Shown piece by piece: positions 13,121 to 25,749 of a stretch of DNA of 64,000 bases. Every line of letters begins with the position of its first letter. The first letter of the stretch is position 1. The stretch is from Helichrysum umbraculigerum (Eukaryota; Streptophyta; Magnoliopsida; Asterales; Asteraceae). The DNA lies in assembly GCA_949592205.1 (NCBI GenBank), contig CATIUR010000003.1, positions 162,863,759 through 162,927,758 on the forward strand, given 5' to 3'. The notes under the pieces were generated by a model. It made no database searches. It was not told where the DNA came from and was given only the letters and a program-made list of their open reading frames with translations. The position numbers were made by a program, and so were the translations under genes.

Positions 13121-14879
13121 TCTGGAACACTGTCCAAAGTACGTTTATATAACTTTTTGAAAACAATTGTTTAAGAATAAAAGAGTATATTAAATATCTA
13201 AAACTTATTAGTTTCTAGTGCTTTTCAAAGCTTCTTATCTACATAACTTGTAGAAACTCCTGTTGAAAAAAATTGAATTTTTCTTGTTCTTTAATTTTTT
13301 TTGACAAAAACTATTCACACTACTCAAGTTGATAATCACATGTAATTATCAACTTCTATTGTGTGATTATATCAAACCCTTGATCCTCACATCTAAGACT
13401 GATTATTAAGTTCTATTTTATGATTATCATGGATAATCACAACAACAAATTAAATCGTTTGAATTGGCCTTGTGTAAGAGTATTTTGTTTGATCATCATG
13501 ATCATTTCTTCACTATTGAAAACTTACAGCTACGATCTAGAGCCAGCAGCAGGTGCCATAAACGTACTCTGGGTGTGAATTGAAGATCAGCTCACGGTAG
13601 AAGGCGTACTTTAGCCAGATCATACTCAATTACAACTGACTAGTATCATAGTATGTTAATACTAATTGATTCACTTAACTGTTCAGAAACACAAAAGATA
13701 TGAAGAATGATGGTAGTAATTAATACATCCCTTTTTGCCTCCTAAAGCTGTCCATTTAAAAGTATATGTTTTCCTCTGGATCGATCATTATTGACTAGAC
13801 ACAAAGTAAGATAGTCTTGCACTACAAAAGATTAGTATTTCTGCCCTAGAATCATTATTTTGATGTGCATGTAACCACGTTAAACGGTTTATAATGTATG
13901 TATCACTCTACGTATGGTTTCTATATCTGTTTTTGGAAGAAGTTTGAAGCTTTGAGAGCTGTTATGGTTGCAAGTATACTACAACTTTAGGTGAGTCTTG
14001 ATATAATCTTCACCGTAAGAATATTGCACTTATGAACAGACATTCTTCAGTCTCTGTTGATTTTTCTTCTTCAAATTTCAATTCTATATTTGTTGACTGC
14101 ATTATTAGTCTAACCTGATATTGATTTGATATTTAATTTGACCTATTAGTTTGAATTTTTCTTCTTAATAGAAAGTTTTGGGTTTGATTTGTTTACTCAA
14201 TAGTCAATGTTGATTGTTCACTTATGAACAGACTTTTTTTTTTGTCACATTGGGCAGAGCAGCTGCTAGTTTGTTTTTTTTGTTGGAAACTTTTGTTATT
14301 CAAACGTTCCATCAGGAGATCCAATATTGCACGCACCTTTTATTTTTTATTTTTTTAAGGAAATCAACAGACTATAATTCCAAGATTAGTGGCTAACACG
14401 ATCAGAGTTGCCACCGTGTAGGGTTAAATGACCATATTACAAATATCTGATTTGAATATCTGTTTGATTTTCAATTGCGTCAAGTGTCAAGCAAAGTAAC
14501 ATAGACGTGTATGACATTTTTACATTTCGATACGGGTCTAAACAGTTTTGATTTGCAAATGTTTTTGATGAAATTGAATTCTTCAAAGAAATTAGCCTAC
14601 GTGAATTTCTTTGAGTGAAGAAATTTTGTGCATAGTGACTAAATTACTAACTCAATTCAATTTTGAATCAAACATATTTATGAAATGAAATTGAGAATGA
14701 TATATATCATTAACCTAAACGCAACCTTAGTTTGTAAAATCAATCTCAAACTGAAATATTTAAGATTTTAAAAAATCCCAACAGGAATAAAGAGCAATTT
14801 GACTAATAATTATATTTATTTAAGCAATAAAATTTGTTAGACTTCTGATATTTAAATCCATCCGGTATATACTTTAAAT
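13121..14879. other. Gene 1 3' UTR and intergenic DNA
   Basis: The 3' UTR of gene 1 starts here; its end cannot be fixed by eye. A possible acceptor (CTTACAG, about 13523-13529) could mark a 3' UTR intron. Otherwise this is AT-rich DNA with no supported gene. Confidence 0.4.
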
Positions 14880-15240
14880 AGGGAAATTAAACGATTTACC
14901 CCTAAAAAAAACAAATATAACGATTTGCCCTCCAAAAAAAATTGACGTTTTACCCCACCGAACGCAAATCGCAAATTGCGATTTGCGTCGCACTGTTTGC
15001 ATTTTGTGTCCCGGGCACGTGACCGAGAACGATGAGCTGTAAACGAGTCGCAAGTCGAAGAGTGTAAGCAAAACGCAGATCGCAAAAGCAAAGCGCAAAT
15101 CGCAAATTTGCGATTTGCTTCTGCGTGTTTGTTTGTGCTGTGAACAAGTTTGCGCCTGTGAACGAGCATTAACGAGTCGCAAATCGCAAAAGCGATTTGC
15201 GTCTGCCGGATTAAAAAAACGTTTTTTATTAAAACCCTAA
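14880..15240 (+). repeat. Left terminal repeat region of a Mutator-like element
   Basis: It begins with imperfect tandem units containing ACGATTTACCCC / ACGATTTGCCCT / ACGTTTTACCCC. These are followed by palindromes built from GCAAATCGCAAA and TTTGCGATTTGC at about 14963-14990, 15093-15119 and 15177-15202. A segment with GTTTGCA, TTTGTGTCCCG and GTGACCGAGAAC recurs inverted at about 25770-25850. That supports a long, decayed terminal inverted repeat. Minus-strand open frames here are by-products of the repeats. Confidence 0.55.
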
Positions 15241-15426
15241 CTTATTTGTTTTGCTTTTTGCGAGCCACCACCACCACTGCCGCTACCCCTTCTTCCCCCA
15301 TTCCGCCACCACCGCGACACCAGCCATCGTCCCCCACTCCGCCACCACCGCGACCACCACCTTGTCCGTCACCCTCACCCGTCACCATCTCAATCAACTA
15401 CCACACAATGCAGATGCAAACCGAAA

Positions 15427-16735
15427 TTGAAACGAAATCGAGACGCTAACTTAATTGTTGTGGCGATGGACGAAAATAATGGCATCTTGCCACCAACTTA
15501 TGGAATTGGGGCGGGAGAGAGGACCAATGTTTGGACGTGGTTCTTTGGTAACTTACGTGACGCCCTTGAATCGGCTGGTGGGATCGATAACATGACTATC
15601 ATTTATGATAAGGTAGCTGCAATTGCAGCCGGTGTTTCAACTGCGTTTCCAGAGGCATTTCATGCCCTATGCTGTCGTCATTTGTTGATGAACTTGATAA
15701 CCAAATCTTCAAAAGTCATACACTTCGAATGGCATTATTGGAAAATGTGTAAGGCTTACCGTAAGTCAGATTTCGATCGCCATTTTGATGTCATTTCTAG
15801 GCGTTTACCAGCTTCATCTAAGGTTCTTACAGACGTTAGGAAAGAAAGATGGTCAAGGCATCATGCCACACGTACACGATATGCTTACCTCACGAGTAAC
15901 AGTGCGGAGTCCATTAACGCCATAACCAAGCATGCAAGGAAACTCCCAGTAACAATGTTATTGGAGTTTTTTTCGATCTTTGGTACAACAGTGGTATTTC
16001 AAATATCGGAGCACTGCTGCAAAAGTTAAAACTCCTGTCACCCCATATGCCGAGCACAAAATCACAAACAGAACTGGGAAATCACTAGGCTGGATGGTTA
16101 AACCATCCTCAAATACGATTTGTGAGGTGGTGGATGGGGGGAAGAATGGAACAGTCAACTTGGAAAGACGAACATGCACTTGCCAGCAATGGCAGTTGTC
16201 CGGTTTACCTTGCGGACACGTGTCGGCAGTAACTTGTTACTTCAAAATATATCGAGCGGCCTATAGTGAGACTATAAATTCAATGGCTCATCCTTCATAA
16301 TGGGTCAATCCAGGTAATCTGCAGATTTGCTTACCGCTGATACTTGTGAAGAGGCAATCTGGTCACCCACCTGGGTATTCCTTCTAAAGGAAAGGAGAAA
16401 CAAAAATACAAAAAACAATGTAGTCGTTGCAATGAACACGGTCATAGTCGAGCTACTTGTACAGCTCTTTACGATAGAACAGATGAGCCAAGCGGATCAA
16501 GAACCAAGAAAAGATCCACCTCAAGGTCAAAATCAAGATCCAAATCAAGATCTAAAACAGTAAGTTGTTACATTTATTCATATATAATCTAGATTATTAC
16601 ATTGTATTATTAATATCATCTTGAATATATGACTTGCAGAAAATATCCACTAAATCAACGGTAAACAATTTCAGGGATGAAGCCGAAGCGTCTCAGCCGA
16701 CTCAATGTTTTCCAAGTGTACATTTGAGTCACCCT
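15427..16735 (+). pseudogene. Mutator-like transposase, C-terminal two thirds, broken
   Basis: The frame from 15427 matches the MULE/MuDR catalytic domain: ANLIVVAMDENNGILP, WTWFFGNLRDAL, then IIYDKVAAIAAGVSTAFPEA followed by CCRHL, and SNSAESINAI near the third acidic position. At about 15970-15985 the frame shifts. The next frame carries QQWYFKYRSTAAKV and the SWIM zinc finger (CTCQQWQLSGLPCGH, 16175-16219). It ends early at 16300. A third frame encodes a CCHC zinc knuckle (CSRCNEHGHSRATC, 16419-16460) and a basic Ser/Arg tail. In the family these are one protein of about 700-900 residues that cuts and joins DNA. Here at least two frameshifts and no N-terminus mean it is dead. The proline-rich open frame just upstream (15246-15449) is low complexity and not counted. 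Confidence 0.8.
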
Positions 16736-17219
16736 TGAAATTAATGTAATGGCAAAACCTATGTTATGTACCGGTTAACAATGTTATCTATGTTTTATTC
16801 AATAAATTTCCTTGATGTTTTATTCAATACCTATGGAGGGTAACAGTTAACAAGAACATTAAAACATTTCATTACATAGGGTTTCAAAGCATTACATGAA
16901 CAATACAACACACTAAGTGAAATATATAATTTGGCAATTATCCAATTAACTGAAAGATAAACATAAAATACAATAATTGACTACTAACTAATCGAATAAC
17001 CGTCTTGCACTTGAAGAGCCCGTCATAATCTTAGAAATTGGTAACGACATCATAGTTTCAGAATTCGAAAAATGTGAAAGACCGTTGCGTGTAATATAAA
17101 TCTCAATTTCTCTATGTACTTTCACATAGTTAGTAATCTTCTTCAGTTGCTCGACATCATCCGTTATCAATTGTAAACCATTATCTAAGTCTTTATCATG
17201 TTATTTAAAGTAGTAATAC

Positions 17220-19410
17220 TGAAACACCCTGAAAATTTTGAACTATTTTCTATTTAAAACATTGTATATGATTAAATTATAAAATATCAATATATTGACT
17301 TTGACTTGACTCATTCTTGTTGACTTTCCAGTAAAACTTTCATTCAAACCAATTGAGTGAAAACTTTCTCATAGTTTACTATTTGATTGGGCGAATTGTA
17401 CAAGTTTTGCCACAACGATAATTTAAAAGAAATAGGAGCTTGTCTAACCATATAATAAAGCTCCATTCCACGTGTCCCTTAGCAACCATATGTAAACAAT
17501 CCATCCAACGATACATTCAAGCCAATTACCTACAAAATAAGCAACTGAAAGGGGTAAGCCGAAGCTTAGTGAATAATATGAACAAATAAACAAATAATGA
17601 CTTTCATATAGCACACACTGCACATAGCACAATTTCAATCAATTATATCAACTTGGGCAATTGTAGAGATCATTAGTATGTTCCAACTTTGTACCATATC
17701 AATAAATGATATATATGCTCCATTATCTCCAGCAAAGGCAAAAATAACTGTCCGAACCGCAACTCGGTATATCATCCATAGCAAAGGCAATTGTACCTGT
17801 TTTGGGCCGCAACCCATTATATCATAACCTTATCAAGTAATAAACATACCCAATCTTGGTCTCACCAAGTAAATGGAATATGCATCACTTGAAACAAGAT
17901 AGTATCATCACTATCATATCAATCATACGTATATTAAGGATCCAAAATATAATATGCTAATTCCCGCAAGAATTAACATCTTCGGGCCATACCCCGGTAA
18001 ACACACAATATAATCAAGTAAGTGTCATATCCATTACCGGTCCTTCCAAATAATTGGAATATGCACTACTTTACCAACGATAGTATCATTACCATCAAAT
18101 CAACAATAATCAGGTAGGATCCTTTGTCTGTACTCAATCATCCATCCTGTTTGGCATAGGTAACAACCTGCAATAAAATGGATCTCTACAATTCCCAATG
18201 CACATAATTCACTTATCACATATAAACAATTCTTTCATCACAATTCGATGCTATCTTATAATAGCTTTACCACACATATCAACTAACGCCCAACAAGATA
18301 TAAATCAATTCAACCATAACAATTCACTTAATTGTGTAATATCTCATGCTTAGAAGCAATCCAATATTACACAATCATTATCTATTTAATTCCCCACATT
18401 ACTCACCTTTGAGATTTAAGCAATTAGATGACTTCACACTTGATTATCAATGCCATGTCTTGATCACCTAGCGCATAGCATATTAACACATTTAACAACT
18501 AATAATTATCAATATCAACTAATCAATATTATCAACCCATCACCACATTAGGTTGACTAAGTTTGACTTTGAGTCAAACTATACACACATATATATAACC
18601 TTTACATAATCACCTTGATTATGATTAAATATCATAATAACAATTCTTCTCATTAGTAACTTTGATGAATTAGTCATAATTACTTCATTTTATACTTGTA
18701 TTACCATTTCACCCATCACTTATCCATCATATTCATTATTTCATTAACAACCCATGATCATCCTCATGATCATCTTAATTTTAATAATTAACAACTTGAT
18801 TTACTAACTCTATTTTCACTAATAATACTCTAACAACCATTCTAGTTAGTAATTGAGGTGAATTAACACCCAATCATCATCATTTGATAATTACCCATTT
18901 TAATCACTAATCACATAATTCAAATAACCCATTATTTAGTTGAATTAGTGTTAACAACACTCAATACAACCCTAGCAAACATCAAATTAACCATTTTGAA
19001 ACCTTAATTTCAGATTAAAACCATTAATTAGTTAAAAACCCTAAAAACCCAAATGAGAATTGAAGAACACAACTTACATCATGTTAAAGAAGATTGAAAG
19101 ATGAAGAATCATTGATTAGTAGCTTCAATTTGATGTTAGAGAGTGATTCCATGAATTAATTTAGGGTTTGATGTTTATGTATGTATGTAAGGTACGTATG
19201 TATGTATGTAGTGATATGAAATAATAAGCCGACTCACTCCTGTGAGTATATACTAGAAGTAACTTAATTTCATTTCCCGTACTTATCATTGTCTGGAACT
19301 TAAAAACCAACTCACAGTTATTACTATTTTATTTTACCTAAAATAATAATAACTTAAGATAATTACTTTTATATTTATCACAATAATACTTTAAATTTTG
19401 GGGTGTTACA
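17220..19410 (-). repeat. Left LTR (3' LTR of the element)
   Basis: On the plus strand it starts TGAAACACCCTGAAAATTTT and ends TTTTGGGGTGTTACA, so the ends form an imperfect inverted repeat with TG...CA termini. It contains a TATG microsatellite at about 19170-19210, shared with the other copy and with the related solo LTR near 61050. Confidence 0.92.
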
Positions 19411-19424
19411 ACTCTCCCCCACTT
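19411..19424 (-). other. Polypurine tract of the retrotransposon
   Basis: Minus-strand AAGTGGGGGAGAGT lies directly against the minus-strand TGTAACACCCC start of the LTR. This is where plus-strand DNA synthesis is primed in LTR elements. Confidence 0.75.
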
Positions 19425-22084
19425 GTCTCATTCGTGTCCTCACGAATGTCGCTCGTATAGACTCATATTAATACTTTCTCCGCGTATGCGGAAGCATTTA
19501 ATCATATACAATACTCTACTAATTCATAACATGAATGTATATCACTCATGTATGTACTTAATCCGTCCTTTTAGTCCCAGACAATTCTATACTCCACAAG
19601 TTTTAAACATCTCGTACTCATATGATAATACCCTTACTCGTGGAAATTTAGTTAAAATTCCCATCAATAGATATGTCATTCCTTTCGAATATGTCAAGTT
19701 ATCTCAAAATTCCGTAGAATATTCGATACTTAGCTTTTACTTGAAACAATAGATCAAGATCCATAGCCACATCACATCTATTCTCATGATAATCCATCAA
19801 TATAATGGTTTCAATAAAAATCATCTTCTCAAAAATCTCAATCAAAGATATTTAGATACAAAATTGAACAGTCTTCAATTCTTGATAATTGTTCCATCAA
19901 TGTCTCAAGCTAAATAGTTTTCAATTAATCCACTAAGTTAGGGAAATCTCCAAGTATGTATAAAGTAATCCTGTCACAATTCTTGCTCGGATAATATCAA
20001 ATCCATCAATATTGAATCAGTTTAACAAATCCTTTAACATATACTGAAAATTTCAATAATATGTAAAATCAACGCCTTGTAGTACCATCCAAGTGATATT
20101 TTCCACAAGACAACAATTATAAATCCCAAATCATAATTGAGATAATCCTCTCATTGTATCAACGAAATCAATTCCTGTGAAGTATATCACAATATATTAA
20201 AATCATCAAATCCAGTAATTTGTACTGAAACAATAACCTGTCTCAAAACTGTTCCAGTGTCAATGTCAAAAGACTAAATTCTGCTGTTTATTCCACAATT
20301 AATCCACTTTAATCCAATTATATAACCATACCGGTGCTACAATCAACATTAGATATATCCTCGAATTGGAATATCCAACACAAGGGTAGTATCATTAACT
20401 ACTTAATCACAATAGACACATATACCATACGTTACTCCCTTGAGCAACTTATAAATATAAACACATGTTTTCAATTCTTTCCACATGCACATATCCAGAT
20501 GTACATGCTTCTATCTTTTCCTCAAGCACATATACTGTGCATATACCCTATCTCTAACCATTTAATTGACCACTTACACATAATTACTTAAAACAAGTGA
20601 AACATATAGTCAAGTGAACGATTTATCATTACAACAATAGCAACGGTGGTAATGAATACCACAATCCGCACGTTAGCAATAAAGTTTAACTTAATTCATA
20701 ACTAGCAATTTAGCTAATAATCATGTATTTCTTTAGCTAATGATTTGCTAGAAATCTCTACTTTTGCAACTAGTTATTTACTTATATTACAATTTGCAAT
20801 TGCAACTACCATTGAGTTGTATGAAGCCATTGGCTTGAAAGAAATCCAAAATCATATAACAATCAACACATTCGAGTAAGCAGTATGTAGAGGTCAATCT
20901 TAAAATCACACAATCCTTTAGCACCAAATCACATCGACTTAAATGCTAAATCAACACCATTTTAGTACAATGACATATTAGCATGAGTACTTCAATCAAC
21001 ATAATGTGCCATTATTAAGCACTTCTTCAACAATATCAACACAATGCTAACCGCAGTCAGCTGACCTCTACGTTTGTTTAACTCATTTTTCAATTATGAC
21101 TAGTTGCAATTAATCACACATATATCTCTTTTACAATAGGTACCACATTAAACACAATAGCTTTAGTGGTTTAATACAACATTAGGTCAATGATCATATC
21201 AATTTCTCTAGTACTTGGTAGCCTCAATAATTTCATGTGAAATGGCATAATATAAATACGTTGATCATGCGTCGTTATATTATGTCAGTTACACTTCATT
21301 TTCAGGCCACTTCATACTATCAATATTTACTATCACATATAATAATACCTTAGCAACAGTCACAATCAAGTATTAACTTGCTACACTTTTACTATTATCA
21401 CCTTGAATATGAAACTAATCATATAATCAGGTAGGTATAAGAACCACAGACATTTAACACCCTTTTCACTATCCCATTAGCACAGGCGTAAGGTCTAACA
21501 CAATTACCCCAATCAACACTATTATTACCTGACACAATATCAAGCACTAGTGCAGCAATTTATATTAATAGTATACTATATAATATTTAGTATCAAATAT
21601 CATGTCAACATTATGTGTAATATTCAACACATATTTATCAATAGACTCTTTATTAGTTGAATAACAAATGAGCCTTCTATATCCAATTATCAAATAGATG
21701 TAATCTCATGAACTTATTCTGCAAACTCTTATAATGCTTAATTCAACTAATTTGTAATATTCTACATACTTCAATTGCTTTATCATATTCCAAATAATCC
21801 ACATAATTCAATAATTTATGTTGACCAACAATAACAGTTGGCAACAATCAACAACACGACGTAGTAATAGCTTAAGGATAACTCATACCCGATAAGAGTG
21901 TATGGACATCTTAAAACAAGCTCTAATATTATATTTAGTCATAGGAATGATCCCTGGGCTTAAAGAAACAAAAACCCAATTTAAAACGTAAGTCAAAAGT
22001 CCGAAATAAGGTTCGAAAAACTTTATTTTATACATATAAACTTGACACTTAGCTTAAAACATCATTTTTTTGGGCATACTGAAG

Positions 22085-22262
22085 GGACATGACCATGACG
22101 TTCATAGGACATGCCCATGGCATCATGCTGATGAAAAGTGAGGCTACTGTTAAAGAACATGGCCATGGCGATTATAGGACATGCCCATGGCGTGGTGCTG
22201 ACAAGAAAGCGAAGCTACTGCTTAAGGACATGGCCATGGCGATTATAGGACATGCCCATGGC
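22085..22262 (-). repeat. Tandem NcoI-type palindrome repeats in the retrotransposon interior
   Basis: About two and a half units of roughly 70 bp. Each has GGACATGGCCATGGCG, then ATTATA, then GGACATGCCCATGGC, followed by a spacer containing GAAGCTACTG or a variant. The first unit is diverged (GACCATGACGTTC). The block lies about 0.9 kb downstream of the primer-binding site in element orientation. Confidence 0.75.
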
Positions 22263-23133
22263 CTGTCTGTTCAGCACTTGCATTATTTATTACCAAATCC
22301 CGAATTTCAAACGTGCATATCTCCTAAACCGTAAAGAGTTATAGTCTGAATTTTTGCAGGCACATTCATAAAACCAAAATGAAACTTTTCCTTTTTACAC
22401 TTTTTCAAAATAAATGTTTACGAGAAAACGGACCCATGACTCATTTTGGACCATTTTTGACCATTTTGGTTGACACACCATATTTCAAATGGCTTGGTTT
22501 CTGACTTCAACCCCTTGCCAACATATTCCTATATACATTTGTGGCGTGTGGGCATATTCGTCACCCTCATACACTCATTCTACTTCGTTTTAACTCTTTG
22601 ACCCGTTTAGGGGTCCAAATGGACATTTAGACCAAAATCACCCATATTAATAACAACAACTACCTATTTCAATCCAAATTGACTCCATATTATCATTGAA
22701 GACTCATAACTACATAATTGGACTAAAATACAACTTTTGACATTTTGATCATAATTTCACCAAAACTATGACCAATACCATTCAAATGAACACCTAACCA
22801 CATTTACACTTTATAACATGACAATTACCCAAATTGACACTACCACACTCAACTTTGAATTTTTCAAGTCTAATATACACTTTTCAACCATTAGGCACTT
22901 TTTAATTCAATTAACCATATGACTCCAATTATATTATTTGAGATATATTAGCATCTCATTTAACTTCATATTACTACTTTTATACATAATAGCCATCACA
23001 TACTTCATTATAGGGAGTCATATCGGTTTAGTTTACCATACTTTACTACTACACATAATCTGCAAATAAATCATGCATTTCACATAGGTTTAAGTTTAAG
23101 AAATCCAATCGTGGATTACCTAATTCTCTCAAA

Positions 23134-23150
23134 CCATCGCTCTGATACCA
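23134..23150 (-). other. Primer-binding site, initiator tRNA-Met
   Basis: The minus strand reads TGGTATCAGAGCGATGG, three bases from the LTR end. TGGTATCAGAGC is the complement of the 3' end of plant initiator tRNA-Met, the usual primer for many plant LTR elements. It fixes the orientation of the element. Confidence 0.9.
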
Positions 23151-23153
23151 ACT

Positions 23154-25344
23154 TGAAACACCCTGAAAATTTTGAACCATTTTCTATTTAAAACATTGTA
23201 TATGATTAAATTATAAAATATCAATATATTGACTTTGACTTGACTCATTCTTGTTGACTTTCCAGTAAAACTTTCATTCAAACCAATTGAGTGAAAACTT
23301 TCTCATAGTTTACTATTTGATTGGGCGAATTGTACAAGTTTTGCCACAACGATAATTTAAAAGAAATAGGAGCTTGTCTAACCATATAATAAAGCTCCAT
23401 TCCACGTGTCCCTTAGCAACCATATGTAAACAATCCATCCAACGATACATTCAAGCCAATTACCTACAAAATAAGCAACTGAAAGGGGTAAGCCGAAGCT
23501 TAGTGAATAATATGAACAAATAAACAAATAATGACTTTCATATAGCACACACTGCACATAGCACAATTTCAATCAATTATATCAACTTGGGCAATTGTAG
23601 AGATCATTAGTATGTTCCAACTTTGTACCATATCAATAAATGATATATATGCTCCATTATCTCCAACAAAGGCAAAAATAACTGTCCGAACCGCAACTCG
23701 GTATATCATCCATAGCAAAGGCAATTGTACCTGTTTTGGGCCGCAACCCATTATATCATAACCTTATCAAGTAATAAACATACCCAATCTTGGTCTCACC
23801 AAGTAAATGGAATATGCATCACTTGAAACAAGATAGTATCATCACTATCATATCAATCATACGTATATTAAGGATCCAAAATATAATATGCTAATTCCCG
23901 CAAGAATTAACATCTTCGGGCCATACCCCGGTAAACACACAATATAATCAAGTAAGTGTCATATCCATTACCGGTCCTTCCAAATAATTGGAATATGCAC
24001 TACTTTACCAACGATAGTATCATTACTATCAAATCAACAATAATCAGGTAGGATCCTTTGTCTGTACTCAATCATCCATCCTGTTTGGCATAGGCAACAA
24101 CCTGCAATAAAATGGATCTCTACAATTCCCAATGCACATAATTCACTTAACACATATAAACAATTCTTTCATCACAATTCGATGCTATCTTATAATAGCT
24201 TTACCACACATATCAACTAACGCCCAACAAGATATAAATCAATTCAACCATAACAATTCACATAATTGTGTAATATCTCATGCTTAGAAGCAATCCAATA
24301 TTACACAATCATTATCTATTTAATTCCCCACATTACTCACCTTTGAGATTTAAGCAATTAGATGACTTCACACTTGATTATCAATGCCATGTCTTGATCA
24401 CCTAGCGCATAGCATATTAACACATTTAACAACTAATAATTATCAATATCAACTAATCAATATTATCAACCCATCACCACATTAGGTTGACTAAGTTTGA
24501 CTTTGAGTCAAACTATACACACATATATATAACCTTTACATAATCACCTTGATTATGATTAAATATCATAATAACAATTCTTCTCATTAGTAACTTTGAT
24601 GAATTAGTCATAATTACTTCATTTTATACTTGTATTACCATTTCACCCATCACTTATCCATCATATTCATTATTTCATTAACAACCCACGATCATCCTCA
24701 TGATCATCTTAATTTTAATAATTAACAACTTGATTTACTAACTCTATTTTCACTAATAATACTCTAACAACCATTCTAGTTAGTAATTGAGGTGAATTAA
24801 CACCCAATCATCATCATTTGATAATTACCCATTTTAATCACTAATCACATAATTCAAATAACCCATTATTTAGTTGAATTAGTGTTAACAACACTCAATA
24901 CAACCCTAGCAAACATCAAATTAACCATTTTGAAACCTTAATTTCAGATTAAAACCATTAATTAGTTAAAAACCCTAAAAACCCAAATGAGAATTGAAGA
25001 ACACAACTTACATCATGTTAAAGAAGATTGAAAGATGAAGAATCATTGATTAGTAGCTTCAATTTGATGTTAGAGAGTGATTCCATGAATTAATTTAGGG
25101 TTTGATGTTTATGTATGTATGTAAGGTACGTATGTATGTATGTAGTGATATGAAATAATAAGCCGACTCACTCCTGTGAGTATATACTAGAAGTAACTTA
25201 ATTTCATTTCCCGTACTTATCATTGTCTGGAACTTAAAAACCAACTTACAGTTATTACTATTTTATTTTACCTAAAATAATAATAACTTAAGATAATTAC
25301 TTTTATATTTATCACAATAATACTTTAAATTTTGGGGTGTTACA
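23154..25344 (-). repeat. Right LTR (5' LTR of the element)
   Basis: Same length as the left copy and near-identical to it. In element orientation it begins TGTAACACCCCAAAATTT. Differences noticed against the left copy include T/C near 17245 and G/A near 17732 (left-LTR coordinates). This copy would carry the promoter. Confidence 0.92.
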
Positions 25345-25749
25345 AATACCACTTCTTTGGATCCCAATAACTTAGCTCTTTCAAAGCGTAATCCGGAAAT
25401 TTTGTGAAAAATTCATCATCTACGCAGTTCATAAACGTCAACAAACCTTGCGTGTACATTCTTTTTGCACCCTGAAAATGTCCAGTGTGACGAAAAGCGA
25501 TGGTAAACAACTCAGGAACTGTTGCGTATAATTAATCACTTATTAGTTCTTCATTTGGAGATCGAAAATGCCAAAAATGACTGTGTGAACCATTTTGCGA
25601 AGTGTTTTCTATTGTAAAAAAATAGGTGATAATGTTAGTTTAGAGTCACAATATTTATAGAAATGATAAAAATCCCGAAAATCTCGTAAATTCTTATCCA
25701 AACGGATAAGATTTTATTTTATTATAACCATCAAATCAATATTTTTTTT

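Larger units (their letters stand above)
17220..25344 (-). mobile_element. Young non-coding LTR retrotransposon (LARD-like)
   Basis: Two direct repeats of 2191 bp each (17220-19410, 23154-25344) flank 3743 bp. Target-site duplication AATAC lies at 17215-17219 and 25345-25349. Orientation is minus: the primer-binding site (TGGTATCAGAGC, initiator tRNA-Met) adjoins the right LTR, and a purine tract (AAGTGGGGGAGAG, minus strand) adjoins the left LTR. By eye the LTRs differ at only about 8 positions (about 0.4%), so the insertion is recent. No gag, protease, reverse transcriptase, RNase H or integrase motif is visible in any frame. This matches large retrotransposon derivatives, which move using enzymes supplied by an autonomous relative. 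It landed in a Mutator-like N-terminal fragment. Confidence 0.92.
16988..25516 (-). pseudogene. MULE N-terminal (PB1-like) fragment split by a retrotransposon
   Basis: Minus-strand sequence from 25516 reads PELFTIAFRHTGHFQGAKRM, then YTQGLLTFMNCVDDEFF, then YALKELSYWDPKKWY. It continues in the same frame at 17219 after the retrotransposon and one copy of its target site are removed: YYF, a TAA stop, DKDLDNGLQLITDDVEQLKK, then IYITRNGLSHF, ending at 16988. This is the N-terminal domain of plant Mutator transposases (shape: ...YVGGKV...ELGY...YYHF...DLDxGL..L..D.DV..L...V...). It converges with the catalytic fragment at 15427-16735 on the other strand, so the two do not form one gene as they lie. 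The in-frame TAA and an upstream stop show decay before or after the insertion. Confidence 0.65.

Noticed and set aside
14852..15182. Three overlapping minus-strand open frames of 65-105 codons
   Set aside because: They run through the palindromic GCAAATCGCAAA repeats of the Mutator terminal region and have no family resemblance.
15246..15449. Proline-rich open frame upstream of the transposase fragment
   Set aside because: Low-complexity CCACCACCG-type repeat; no link in frame to the transposase and no recognisable domain.
19423..22334. Open frames of 80-110 codons inside the retrotransposon
   Set aside because: They lie antisense to the element, have biased AT-rich composition and no gag/pol motifs; the one at 22089 is just the tandem repeat.
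23134..23150. tRNA-like sequence TGGTATCAGAGC
   Set aside because: Only the 3' complement of initiator tRNA-Met is present; it is the retrotransposon primer site, not a tRNA gene.
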